57,127 nucleotides of DNA. It comes from JAFGGT01 sp036733165 (GTDB lineage: Archaea; Methanobacteriota_B; Thermococci; Methanofastidiosales; NM3). The position numbers and the translations under genes were made by a program. This document shows positions 16,671 through 24,392 of the stretch, piece by piece (position 1 is the first letter of the stretch; each line of letters opens with the position of its first letter). Under the pieces are notes generated by a model. It had not been told where the DNA came from. It worked only from the letters and a program-made list of their open reading frames with translations, and searched no databases. The stretch lies in NCBI GenBank assembly GCA_036733165.1, contig DAINBB010000008.1:1-57127 (forward strand), in the 5' to 3' direction.

Positions 16671-17753
16671 TTATCTAAACACTATTTCCGCTGCCTTCTT
16701 GGCTCCCAAGATCGATGAATGCAACGGATCTTGTGAAAGCACCACGTTCACAGAGTCCAAGGGTATCTGTGCATGTTCCGCAATGTACTTTCTGAGGGTG
16801 ATCTCAAGGCCCCTTATGGATGATATCCCGCCATTGACAAGCACCGCGCCATAGAGATTTTTCCTCACCGTGAACGGGGACTTACCGACCAATTCCACTA
16901 TCTTCTTCGCTATATGGTCCACGATCACGTTCACAGATTTTATCACTTCCTCATCGATCACGATCTCCTGGCCAAGGCCCTCCTCGGTTATGACGCTCTC
17001 CACAAGCTCTGGCAACTCCTTGCCTGTCACTATGTACTCATAGTAAGGTCCACAGTATTCTTCCTTCAGTCTCATGCATTCTTCCAGCGGCACTTCCACG
17101 CCGTACTTTTTCTTGATCGCCTGTTGGACCGCAAAGTCGATGTCCCTTCCACCCATCGGGATCGTATCTGCGACAACCTCTCCCATCTCGTCCTTGACAG
17201 CAAGTTTCTGGTGTATCAAGGTAAAGTCTGTCGTCCCGTGGCCTATGTCCGCGCAGACCCCGGTCACCCAATTGTGGTATATCAACGACCCCAGAGGTTC
17301 ACTGATCACCTTGACATCGGAGACGAACTCCTTCAAGAGGGTCTCAAGTTCCTCCTTCTGATTTTCGGCCGCTATGGCAGGTGCTGCGGCAAATATCTTG
17401 AGATTCTTGCTATCTGTCATGTTGTGTTTCTCAGCGTGGTTGAAAAGGTACTCCACAAGGTAGAATGCGTCCTTTGTCTTGATGACCCCTTTGTTGACTA
17501 TGTAGATAAGTTCCCCCAGTCCCTCGTATTCGAGAGCGGTCGAACCGACAATGATGTCAGGGACCTTCGTTGACCTCTCATATGCGGACGCCTTGTAGAT
17601 CTTCCGGACCAAGGACCTAGTCCCTATGAGATTGTCACCAGCCGTTATCGTTGAGTTCGCAGTGCCAAGCTTGATGGCGCCCACATAGAAGGGGGAACCG
17701 GAATTCCCCTCTTGTGATTCAGATTTACTATCATCCTTACCAAATAATGCCAT
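16671..17753 (-). CDS. Actin/MreB-superfamily ATPase, archaeal
   Basis: A 360-residue protein of the actin-Hsp70 fold, closest by eye to MreB-like filament proteins. The first 20 residues are a Ser/Glu-rich tail. Phosphate-1 loop: GAIKLGTANS (25-34), where MreB has IGIDLGTANT, so the invariant Asp is Lys28. Phosphate-2 loop: ADIGHGTTD (168-176). Adenosine motif: VNGGISSIRGLE (306-317). The C-terminal SQDPLHSSILGAKKA matches the MreB SEEPLTAVAKGA segment. The ribosome binding site is a strong AAGGTGAT five bases from the ATG; a TATA-like GATATATAAATC lies about 50 bases upstream. It could be a filament-forming cytoskeletal protein or, given Lys28, a nucleotide-binding but non-hydrolysing one. 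Confidence 0.75.
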   Translation of the reverse strand: MALFGKDDSKSESQEGNSGSPFYVGAIKLGTANSTITAGDNLIGTRSLVRKIYKASAYERSTKVPDIIVGSTALEYEGLGELIYIVNKGVIKTKDAFYLVEYLFNHAEKHNMTDSKNLKIFAAAPAIAAENQKEELETLLKEFVSDVKVISEPLGSLIYHNWVTGVCADIGHGTTDFTLIHQKLAVKDEMGEVVADTIPMGGRDIDFAVQQAIKKKYGVEVPLEECMRLKEEYCGPYYEYIVTGKELPELVESVITEEGLGQEIVIDEEVIKSVNVIVDHIAKKIVELVGKSPFTVRKNLYGAVLVNGGISSIRGLEITLRKYIAEHAQIPLDSVNVVLSQDPLHSSILGAKKAAEIVFR

Positions 17754-17997
17754 AATATCACCTTTTATACTTGTGAAAATTCATTTTTATGATTTATATA
17801 TCTTTGTATAACTTATCCAATTTAAAAAAATATAATATATGATAATTTAAGATAATAAATATTTATATATAATAAAAAGATGATTTTTTCCATTACTACA
17901 TTTGCATTAAATGAATCATAAGTTTTTAGGTGTGAAAATGAGACATGCCCATGTTGCCAAAATGTATTAATACTGTATTTGTCAAAGTGATTATATC

Positions 17998-19383
17998 ATG
18001 GAGCACCAAGCAAGAAACGGGGATATCAGTGGTCTTCATGAGATATTCAATCCAAGGTCGATAGCCCTCATCGGGGCCAGCAACAACGAGCATAAGGTGG
18101 GATACGACCTTGTAAGAAATCTCAAAAACTACGATGGGAGACTATACCTTATCAACAAGGAGGAAAAAGAGATAGACGGCATGGAATCCTACCATTCCGT
18201 GTTGGAAATAAAGGATAAAGTGGACCTCGCCATTATCGCCATTCCAGCCCATGGGGTGCCGGAAGTCCTTGAGGAATGTGGGAAAAAAGGGATAGTGGGT
18301 GCGGTTATCATATCCGCAGGCTTTTCAGAAATCGGCGATATCGGGTCAGAAAAGGAATTGACAAAAATATCAAGGAAGTACAATATCAGGTTGATAGGGC
18401 CCAATTCAGTTGGAATGACCAATAACGTACGGGGCCTCAACGCCACGTTCACATTGAATTCCAAGAGGGGGGATATAGCATTTCTCTCACAAAGCGGGGC
18501 ACTTGGTGCAGCCATCATCTACAAGACGGTGTACGAGGACATCGGATTCTCAAAATTCGTATCGTTGGGAAATATGGCAGATATCGATTTTTGCACGTTG
18601 CTGCAATACCTTCCAAACGACAAAGACACCAAAAGCATCGCAATCTATATGGAGGGAATCGATGACGGTAAGCGTTTCATTGATGTGTCAAGGCAATGTT
18701 CCAAGATCAAGCCCATCATCGCCCTGAAGTCTGGAAGGTCCAAGGCGGGCGCCAAGGCGGCCTCGTCCCACACCGGCAGCATGGCCGGGACCGACAACAT
18801 ATACAACGCAGCCTTCAAGCAGGCGGGAATCATAAGGGCAGAGACGATTGACGCTTTGTTGGACTATGCAAAGGTATTCAGCCAAGATAGGATGAACGGC
18901 AATCGTGTGGCAATTCTTACCAATGCGGGAGGCCCGGGGATACTGGCAACTGACGAATGTGAAAGACGAGGACTGCAGGTACCAGAATTGAGCGGGCGGG
19001 CCAGGGAGGAATTGAGAAAGGTCCTCTCCCCCTACGCATCGGTCACCAACCCCATAGACACCATTGCACAGGCAGACTACAATCAGTACCACAGGTGCGT
19101 GCAGATCCTTCAGGAAGAAAATGATGTTGATGCCATCTTGAGCGTTATTGTTGTCCCCACATTTGCAAAGATAGGGATGAACACCCATGCCAGGGCCATA
19201 GTCGACAGCTGGAACGGCTCGAAACCTATAGTTACCTGTTTCATGTCTGGTGAGGTCGCAACCTCATCGATACGGTACATGCTCATCAACAAGATTCCCA
19301 GTTATCCGTCCCCAGAGAGGGCGGCCGCCGCAATGGGTGCGTTATGGAATTACTCAAAGTGGTATCATGAACATTACGGTTAG
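17998..19383 (+). CDS. Acyl-CoA synthetase (ADP-forming), alpha subunit
   Basis: A 461-residue alpha-type subunit of acetate-CoA ligase (ADP-forming), which makes ATP from acyl-CoA, ADP and phosphate. A CoA-binding Rossmann domain starts at RSIALIGASN (about 22-31). Succinyl-CoA-ligase-like domains follow, with LSQSGALG (about 162-169) and the region SSHTGSMAG, which is expected to carry the phosphorylated His (H261). No beta subunit (ATP-grasp) gene is nearby, so it must be encoded elsewhere, as in organisms with separate subunit genes. The start ATG at 17998 is preceded by AAAGTGATTATATC. Its end overlaps the UPF0201 gene by 17 bases. Confidence 0.88.
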   Translation: MEHQARNGDISGLHEIFNPRSIALIGASNNEHKVGYDLVRNLKNYDGRLYLINKEEKEIDGMESYHSVLEIKDKVDLAIIAIPAHGVPEVLEECGKKGIVGAVIISAGFSEIGDIGSEKELTKISRKYNIRLIGPNSVGMTNNVRGLNATFTLNSKRGDIAFLSQSGALGAAIIYKTVYEDIGFSKFVSLGNMADIDFCTLLQYLPNDKDTKSIAIYMEGIDDGKRFIDVSRQCSKIKPIIALKSGRSKAGAKAASSHTGSMAGTDNIYNAAFKQAGIIRAETIDALLDYAKVFSQDRMNGNRVAILTNAGGPGILATDECERRGLQVPELSGRAREELRKVLSPYASVTNPIDTIAQADYNQYHRCVQILQEENDVDAILSVIVVPTFAKIGMNTHARAIVDSWNGSKPIVTCFMSGEVATSSIRYMLINKIPSYPSPERAAAAMGALWNYSKWYHEHYG

Positions 19384-19735
19384 TACCAGAGTAAATCCAA
19401 CAGAGGACGAGTCCAAGGTCCGCAAGGCCCTCAAGAACATCTTTTCCGGGATGGAATTCGTTATGGAGGACGGGCGCCTTGTCGGCAGGTCGGATTCGAT
19501 AGAGGACCTCTCGACGCTCAAGGAACTCATAGAGTCGCAATGCATAAGGGATTCTGCCAGAAAGACCATGAGAAAGGGAAGCGGGGAAAATCTCGTCAGG
19601 TTCTGTCTAAACAAGCAAGCGGCCACCAAGTCCAAAATCAATTTTTCCGATGAAAGCCCTTTGGGGCCCATAAGAGTCAGCATAAGAGGGGATGTTAATG
19701 AAATATACGATTACATTGCCCCTAGTACTATATAA
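19367..19735 (+). CDS. UPF0201/COG1325 RNA-binding-like protein
   Basis: A 122-residue protein starting MNITVSTRVNPTEDESKVRKALKN, the hallmark of the archaeal UPF0201 family, described as having an RNA-binding fold and linked to the exosome by COG annotation. RDSARKTMRKG and the C-terminal GPIRVSIRGD are also typical. The start ATG at 19367 lies inside the end of the acyl-CoA synthetase gene, so the two are translated from overlapping frames. No exosome genes are in the window, so the cellular role here is open. Confidence 0.82.
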   Translation: MNITVSTRVNPTEDESKVRKALKNIFSGMEFVMEDGRLVGRSDSIEDLSTLKELIESQCIRDSARKTMRKGSGENLVRFCLNKQAATKSKINFSDESPLGPIRVSIRGDVNEIYDYIAPSTI

Positions 19736-19810
19736 AGAAATGAATATACCTTACTTATTATTAATAAGTAATAATATTTAATATTTTAACAAAAAGCATG
19801 ATAATTTTTA

Positions 19811-19829
19811 CCGAAAGCTTTATATAAAT
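19811..19829 (+). promoter_or_regulatory. BRE/TATA promoter of the histone gene
   Basis: CCGAAAGCTTTATATAAAT: a BRE followed by a near-perfect archaeal TATA box. Transcription would start near 19850, leaving a leader of about 45-50 bases that carries a strong AAGGAGGT at 19884-19891. The surrounding 19736-19896 is extremely AT-rich. Confidence 0.75.
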
Positions 19830-19896
19830 TATATTTTCATAATAAGTAACAATATAATAAATTATATTATTCGAAAGTTGTCAAAGGAGGTATTTT

Positions 19897-20130
19897 ATGG
19901 CTTTACCAATTGCTACTATTGAGAAAATTATTAGAAAGGCCGGAGCTTATAGAGTCAGTAAGGGTGCATCCCAGAAATTGTCTGAAATCCTTGAGGATTG
20001 GGGCGTCGACATAGCGCAAGAGGCGATGATGGAAGCTAAGCATGCAGGAAGAAAGACAGTAAAGGACGTTGACATCGAAGCAGGCCTAAGAAAAGTCGCA
20101 TACAAGATCGCATACGACTATACGAAGTAA
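19897..20130 (+). CDS. Archaeal histone
   Basis: A 77-residue single histone fold that aligns without gaps to HMfB: LPIATIEKIIRKAGAYRVS (3-21), an ILEDWGVDIAQEA central helix, and KHAGRKTVKDVDIE (48-61) with the DNA-contacting RKT. It packages DNA as dimers that stack. It carries eight residues beyond the HMfB end (AYKIAYDYTK tail). At dimer-dimer interface positions it keeps His49 and Asp59 but has Glu46 and Ala62 where HMfB has Leu. Strong BRE/TATA and Shine-Dalgarno sequences predict high expression, as expected for a chromatin protein. Confidence 0.95.
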   Translation: MALPIATIEKIIRKAGAYRVSKGASQKLSEILEDWGVDIAQEAMMEAKHAGRKTVKDVDIEAGLRKVAYKIAYDYTK

Positions 20131-20134
20131 TCAC

Positions 20135-20145
20135 TTCTTTTTTTT
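20135..20145 (+). terminator. T-run terminator after the histone gene
   Basis: TTCTTTTTTTT starts five bases after the histone stop, in the 18-base gap before the convergent radical SAM gene. No hairpin is needed for archaeal termination here. Confidence 0.5.
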
Positions 20146-20148
20146 ATA

Positions 20149-21279
20149 TTATATATCTCCCAACCATGTCAGATTTTCATCTATTGGTACTTTAAAGAAT
20201 CTGCCAAGCATAGAAGGGTCTTTTGCTTGGTGTTGCTTGAAGTAGAGGTAATTCTCATCCTTAGCCACTATCTCTATCTTTCCCATTATATGCGACATGA
20301 CGTATTTGAATCTCTTTGCAATGCCGCACAGCTGCCTTTTGGAGTCTTCGACAACGTCAAGGCCCCTTGATATCGGTACCTGAAAGTGTAACGCCCTCCT
20401 GACTGGCCGACACTGGAAGATATAATATGGATTTACACCCACCCTGACAAGATTTCTCATCAGTTCCGCCATCACGTTGGGATTGTCGTTCACCCCACCA
20501 AGCAGGACGGTCTGGTTCTGTATCGGCATCCCACAGTCCATCAATTTGTCTATGGCCAACGCAGAATACTTGTTGATCTCTTTCGGATGATTGAAGTGGG
20601 ACACGATATTGATCCTCTTTTCGGGTGTGGAGTACCTATCAAAGATATCCAAAAGCTCCCTATCACCATATATCCGATGGGGCATCACCACGGGCACCCT
20701 GGTCCCCACCCTGATAAAGTTGATATGGTCTATCTCAATAAACGTCTTGAGGAAATGTTCTATTATGTGATTTTCGAGCACCAATGGGTCCCCTCCGGAT
20801 AACAAGACGTTCGTTATCTCCTCATGCTGTTCTATGTAATCCCTTGCGGCGTTGATGTTTGATATTATCTCGCTCTCCGAACGTCCTACAAGCCTCTTTC
20901 TGAAACAGAATCTGCAATATACCGAACATCTATGTGTCAAGAGGACAAGCGCGGTCTGTTTGTACTTGTGTTGAAGACCTACCGCGACAGTATTGTCCTT
21001 CTCGCCGCTGGTGTCGTACATACCCCCCTGGGAGAACTCGCCCTCGGTAGGTACCGACATCTTCCTTATGGGGTCGTTGATATCATTGGGGTCTATGAGC
21101 GACAGGTAATATCTTGTTATGCTCATAGGATGGAGCCTGGTGATCTCCCTTAGATTCTCACTCTCTTCCTCTCCAAGAACCAGATGCTCTTCCAGTTCGT
21201 CTATCGTCCGTACATTGTTTTCCAGTTCTTCTTTAAGATCAAAACCATCTTGATATTTGTAACATCCTATATAATCCAT
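20149..21279 (-). CDS. KamA-family radical SAM aminomutase, substrate probably not lysine
   Basis: A 376-residue radical SAM/PLP enzyme of the lysine 2,3-aminomutase family. The [4Fe-4S] motif is C118-x3-C122-x2-C125 (CSVYCRFC), followed by LSGGDPL. The PLP lysine is Lys334 (HIMGKIEI), matching Lys337 of clostridial LAM. The two Asp that hold the lysine side chain in LAM (D293, D330) are not present: the first aligns with Arg in FQCRPVRRALHF, the second with a Val/Met. A glutamate 2,3-aminomutase or another acidic-substrate aminomutase is therefore more likely. No ablB-like acetyltransferase lies beside it. Convergent with the histone gene. Confidence 0.8.
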   Translation of the reverse strand: MDYIGCYKYQDGFDLKEELENNVRTIDELEEHLVLGEEESENLREITRLHPMSITRYYLSLIDPNDINDPIRKMSVPTEGEFSQGGMYDTSGEKDNTVAVGLQHKYKQTALVLLTHRCSVYCRFCFRKRLVGRSESEIISNINAARDYIEQHEEITNVLLSGGDPLVLENHIIEHFLKTFIEIDHINFIRVGTRVPVVMPHRIYGDRELLDIFDRYSTPEKRINIVSHFNHPKEINKYSALAIDKLMDCGMPIQNQTVLLGGVNDNPNVMAELMRNLVRVGVNPYYIFQCRPVRRALHFQVPISRGLDVVEDSKRQLCGIAKRFKYVMSHIMGKIEIVAKDENYLYFKQHQAKDPSMLGRFFKVPIDENLTWLGDI

Positions 21280-21361
21280 CGATGAAAAATCAAAACTGAA
21301 GAATAAATAATTTGCCTATTATATTATCTAAAAGGACAAAATAAGAAAAAATATAGTTTTT

Positions 21362-22159
21362 TTAATCTCCCTTCGCCCCATCAAGAAGTGACTTGCATTC
21401 GCAGTTCCTCTCTTCTGACACCTTTGGTATGGCCCTTTTGAATATCGTCCTTATGTCCTCTATGTTCTTGGACATTATGTCTAGGACCTCCTTATGTGTA
21501 AGCTTCTTGTCGGATATGCCTGCGGCATAGTTCGTGACCGTCGATATCGATGCATAGCACATCTCGAGCTCCCTTGCCAAAACGACTTCGGGAAGATTTG
21601 TCATCCCTACGACGTCGCCTCCCATCCTCGAGAACATCTTTATCTCTGCAGACGACTCGAATCTTGGACCCTCCGTGCATACGTACACGCCATGGTCGAC
21701 CATTGGGAGATTCTCCTTCATGCCGGCTTCCAGCAAAACGGACCTGAGCTCGGGGCAGTATGGCTCTGTTACATCTATGTGGACCACGTCCTTCTCCTCC
21801 ATGGGGGAGGCGGCCCCGTCATAGAAAGTATTCTGCCGGCTCTTTGTGAAGTCCAAGAAGTTGGACAATACCACGAAGCTTCCGGGCCTTATCGAAGGAT
21901 TGATCGATCCTGATGCCGATGTGGACAATACGCGCGTTACCCCAATCTTCTTCAACGCCCAGATGTTTGCCCTGTAATTTATGAGGTGTGGGGGGATGGA
22001 ATGCGAATCTCCGTGCCTCGGAAGGAATGCAACTGCCTTTTTTGAATATGTGCCTCTGCTTACATTCACATTGCCATAAGGTGTCTCTACCATGATTTTC
22101 TCAAGATCTTTTATCATTTCAGGATCATATATTCCCGATCCGCCAATAATGCCTATCAT
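21362..22159 (-). CDS. 5'-methylthioinosine/methylthioadenosine phosphorylase
   Basis: A 265-residue trimeric-type nucleoside phosphorylase: IGGSGIYD (5-12), PRHG (47-50), STSASGSI (79-86), TEGPRFES (162-169). The specificity loop reads GMTNLPE (185-191) and the base-recognition position is Asn210 (TVTNYAAG), where adenine-specific MTAPs have Asp. Asn there favours a 6-oxopurine, so methylthioinosine or inosine is the likely substrate, as for Methanocaldococcus MJ0060. A CEC motif near the C-terminus resembles the CXC of thermostable family members. Its start overlaps the mutase stop by four bases (ATGA): third gene of the salvage operon. Confidence 0.85.
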   Translation of the reverse strand: MIGIIGGSGIYDPEMIKDLEKIMVETPYGNVNVSRGTYSKKAVAFLPRHGDSHSIPPHLINYRANIWALKKIGVTRVLSTSASGSINPSIRPGSFVVLSNFLDFTKSRQNTFYDGAASPMEEKDVVHIDVTEPYCPELRSVLLEAGMKENLPMVDHGVYVCTEGPRFESSAEIKMFSRMGGDVVGMTNLPEVVLARELEMCYASISTVTNYAAGISDKKLTHKEVLDIMSKNIEDIRTIFKRAIPKVSEERNCECKSLLDGAKGD

Positions 22160-23502
22160 AATGTAGTCTCCTTTACATTCTTAATCAACGCGGATAGTTC
22201 ATAAAGCCTTTCTTTTTCCGGCGCCTCGACTATGATGCGCAGTTTTGGTTCAGTGCCTGATGGCCTGACAAGGATCCATGACCTGTCGGAAAAGTTTATC
22301 CTGATCCCGGAGGTCGTCAAAATCTCAAGGACGTCACCTCTTGAAGAAAACTGGTCCTTGGTCCTTCCAATGAACTCGTTCACATCGATCCCGTCCAAAG
22401 GCATGTTCTCCTTTATCTGGTGATATCGGGGAATGTTCTTGAAGAGGTCTCCCAAAGGCCTCTCATTGGCCATGAAGGTCAACACCATCGATGACATTAT
22501 GCCGTCTATCCATGTTCCAAACGGCATGTGGATATGTTTCCAAGGTTCGGCCGCGAATGAGGGGGAATATTTCTTTATTCCGTCATGGAGATACCCCAGC
22601 GGCACGCGAAGGACCGAAACACCCTTCGATTCAAGCAGCTGGTCTGTCCGCAGGGAAGTGTCTATCGAAAGCACGACCTTGTCGCCTTCCTTTGTGTAAA
22701 GATTCGCGAAAAGCGCTATCAGGTCGTCCTCGGGTATCAGTTCCATCGAAGGCCCAATGATGTTCACCCTGTCTGCATCGCCATCCTGTGCAATGATGAT
22801 ATCGGGGCCGTATTCCTCTGCATATTCGACGACCCCCCTGAGATTGTCCATAGTGGGTTCAGACGGCCTCGCAGGAAATAGCCCGCTCAGATGGTCGTTT
22901 AGGATATGTACGTCCGCGTCAAGCGAATTGAACATCTTCTGTATGACCTCTGCGCCCACGCCATTTCCCGAATCCACCAGTATCCTCATCCCGTCAAGGG
23001 AACGGCTTTCGAACATTTTGAAAAGGAAGGATATCGAACGGGAGACATAGTCAGCCACAACATCCCTACCATGAAGCGTCCCGCATGCCCTCCAGTCAAA
23101 GGAAAACGGGTCCTTGTTGAAAAAATGGCCCTCGATCGTTTTTTCTTCCTTTAAGCCTATCTCAAAACCGTTGAAGAATACCTTGAATCCATTGTCGCTG
23201 GGGGGATTGTGGGACGCCGTGACCATGATACCTGGACATTTGGACATAGCAGTAGAGAATGCCAACACAGGTGTAGGAACGACCCCTATGTCCTCTACGT
23301 CGAGACCATGATACAAAATCGATGATATGAGCGACTGTTTCAGCGATTCGCTAGATGTCCTGCCATCGCAGGCACATATGATCGCTCTTTGCCCAATGGA
23401 TGAGAAATACCTGGAAATGCTCGCGCCCAAACGCATGCTGAAGCCAAGGTCCAGATCCTCTCCAATGGCTCCTCTGATGCCTGCCGTGCCAAATAAAGAC
23501 AT
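22156..23502 (-). CDS. Phosphohexomutase-superfamily enzyme, possible phosphopentomutase
   Basis: A 448-residue alpha-D-phosphohexomutase. The phosphoserine is Ser97 in TASHNPP, metal binding is DGDADR (240-245), and the phosphate-binding loop is RPSGTEPK near the C-terminus. The sugar-specificity loop is AEPWKH (318-323) instead of the usual GEE(P)SG. It sits between a uridine phosphorylase gene (4 bases upstream) and an MTI phosphorylase gene (4-base overlap). Both neighbours make ribose-1-phosphate-type products. Archaeal phosphopentomutases of this superfamily exist (Thermococcus kodakarensis), so ribose-1-P to ribose-5-P is the likely reaction; phosphoglucosamine or mannose substrates remain possible. 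A different paralogue at 52271-53614 looks like GlmM. Confidence 0.8.
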   Translation of the reverse strand: MSLFGTAGIRGAIGEDLDLGFSMRLGASISRYFSSIGQRAIICACDGRTSSESLKQSLISSILYHGLDVEDIGVVPTPVLAFSTAMSKCPGIMVTASHNPPSDNGFKVFFNGFEIGLKEEKTIEGHFFNKDPFSFDWRACGTLHGRDVVADYVSRSISFLFKMFESRSLDGMRILVDSGNGVGAEVIQKMFNSLDADVHILNDHLSGLFPARPSEPTMDNLRGVVEYAEEYGPDIIIAQDGDADRVNIIGPSMELIPEDDLIALFANLYTKEGDKVVLSIDTSLRTDQLLESKGVSVLRVPLGYLHDGIKKYSPSFAAEPWKHIHMPFGTWIDGIMSSMVLTFMANERPLGDLFKNIPRYHQIKENMPLDGIDVNEFIGRTKDQFSSRGDVLEILTTSGIRINFSDRSWILVRPSGTEPKLRIIVEAPEKERLYELSALIKNVKETTL

Positions 23503-23506
23503 GCTA

Positions 23507-24331
23507 TCACTTCAACAGATCCGGGTAGAAGTACCTCTTTCCCCTATCTTTTTTCAGCCCATCCCATTCGCACAGGGACTTCATGGCTTCAAGGGAAGCC
23601 AAGATGGCGTTTTTCATTCCCTTTTTCTCCAGTGTGTCCGTTGCCCTGTTGGCGTAGACCGCGCATACAGAACCTGCCCTCAGCCCAAATATGTTTGAAA
23701 TGGTAAAGAGCGTAGAGCACTCCATCTCGAAGTTCAATACCTTCGCCTGACAGAGGTCACTTATCAGATTTGCCTTATTGGACGGCAGATACCCCTTGAA
23801 GGATTCCCTTGCCTGACCGACATAGAAGGAGTCTGTGGATGCGGAGATCCCCACATGGTAGGGATAGGAGCGATTCTCGCATGACTGTATGAGGGCCATG
23901 GTGACCTCATGATTGGCACACGAAGGATATTCAGGAGGAACATACTCCTTGGAAGTGCCGCCCAAGCCCATCGATGCAGTATTGATTATCAGCTCGCCGC
24001 AGCGGACCATATCGGAGATGGTGCCGGTAGAGCCTACACGGATGAACGTGTCACATCCTATCCTGGCCAGCTCCTCCACAGCGATAGCGGTGGACGGGCC
24101 GCCGATGCCCGTTGAGCAAACGCCTATCTCAAAACCGCCATATCTGCCCTTTGCCACACGGTACTCCCTGTGTGATGACAATACTTCGGCATCATCCATC
24201 TGATCGCAAATCTCATCGACCCTTCCGGGGTCCCCTGGCAAAAGAACATATCTTGGCAATTGGCCCGTCCCAAGGGAGATGTGGTACATCCTCCCTTCCA
24301 GCTCAGGGCGATATGCCGATGATTTACTCAT
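23507..24331 (-). CDS. udp: Uridine phosphorylase-like nucleoside phosphorylase
   Basis: A 274-residue NP-I family hexameric phosphorylase cleaving a nucleoside to base plus ribose-1-phosphate. Conserved blocks: LLPGDPGRV (31-39), SSHREYRV, CSTGIGGPSTAIAVEEL (72-88), RVGSTGTI (98-105) and NFEMECSTL near 196-204. These match uridine phosphorylase better than PNP. First gene of a three-gene operon with the sugar-phosphate mutase and MTI phosphorylase. Divergent from ribL across 61 bases that hold a symmetric TATA box at 24353-24360. Confidence 0.85.
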   Translation of the reverse strand: MSKSSAYRPELEGRMYHISLGTGQLPRYVLLPGDPGRVDEICDQMDDAEVLSSHREYRVAKGRYGGFEIGVCSTGIGGPSTAIAVEELARIGCDTFIRVGSTGTISDMVRCGELIINTASMGLGGTSKEYVPPEYPSCANHEVTMALIQSCENRSYPYHVGISASTDSFYVGQARESFKGYLPSNKANLISDLCQAKVLNFEMECSTLFTISNIFGLRAGSVCAVYANRATDTLEKKGMKNAILASLEAMKSLCEWDGLKKDRGKRYFYPDLLK

Positions 24332-24352
24332 TATGCATAATTAACAAACAAA

Positions 24353-24360
24353 TTTATATA
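24353..24360. promoter_or_regulatory. TATA box shared by divergent udp and ribL
   Basis: TTTATATA(AGG) lies in the only 61 bases between udp (start 24331) and ribL (start 24393). It is nearly symmetric: about 25 bases from the udp start, suggesting leaderless, and about 37 from ribL. No other TATA was seen in the gap. Confidence 0.45.
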
Positions 24361-24392
24361 AGGCTTTCCAATTTTGATAATTGGTGTTATAA

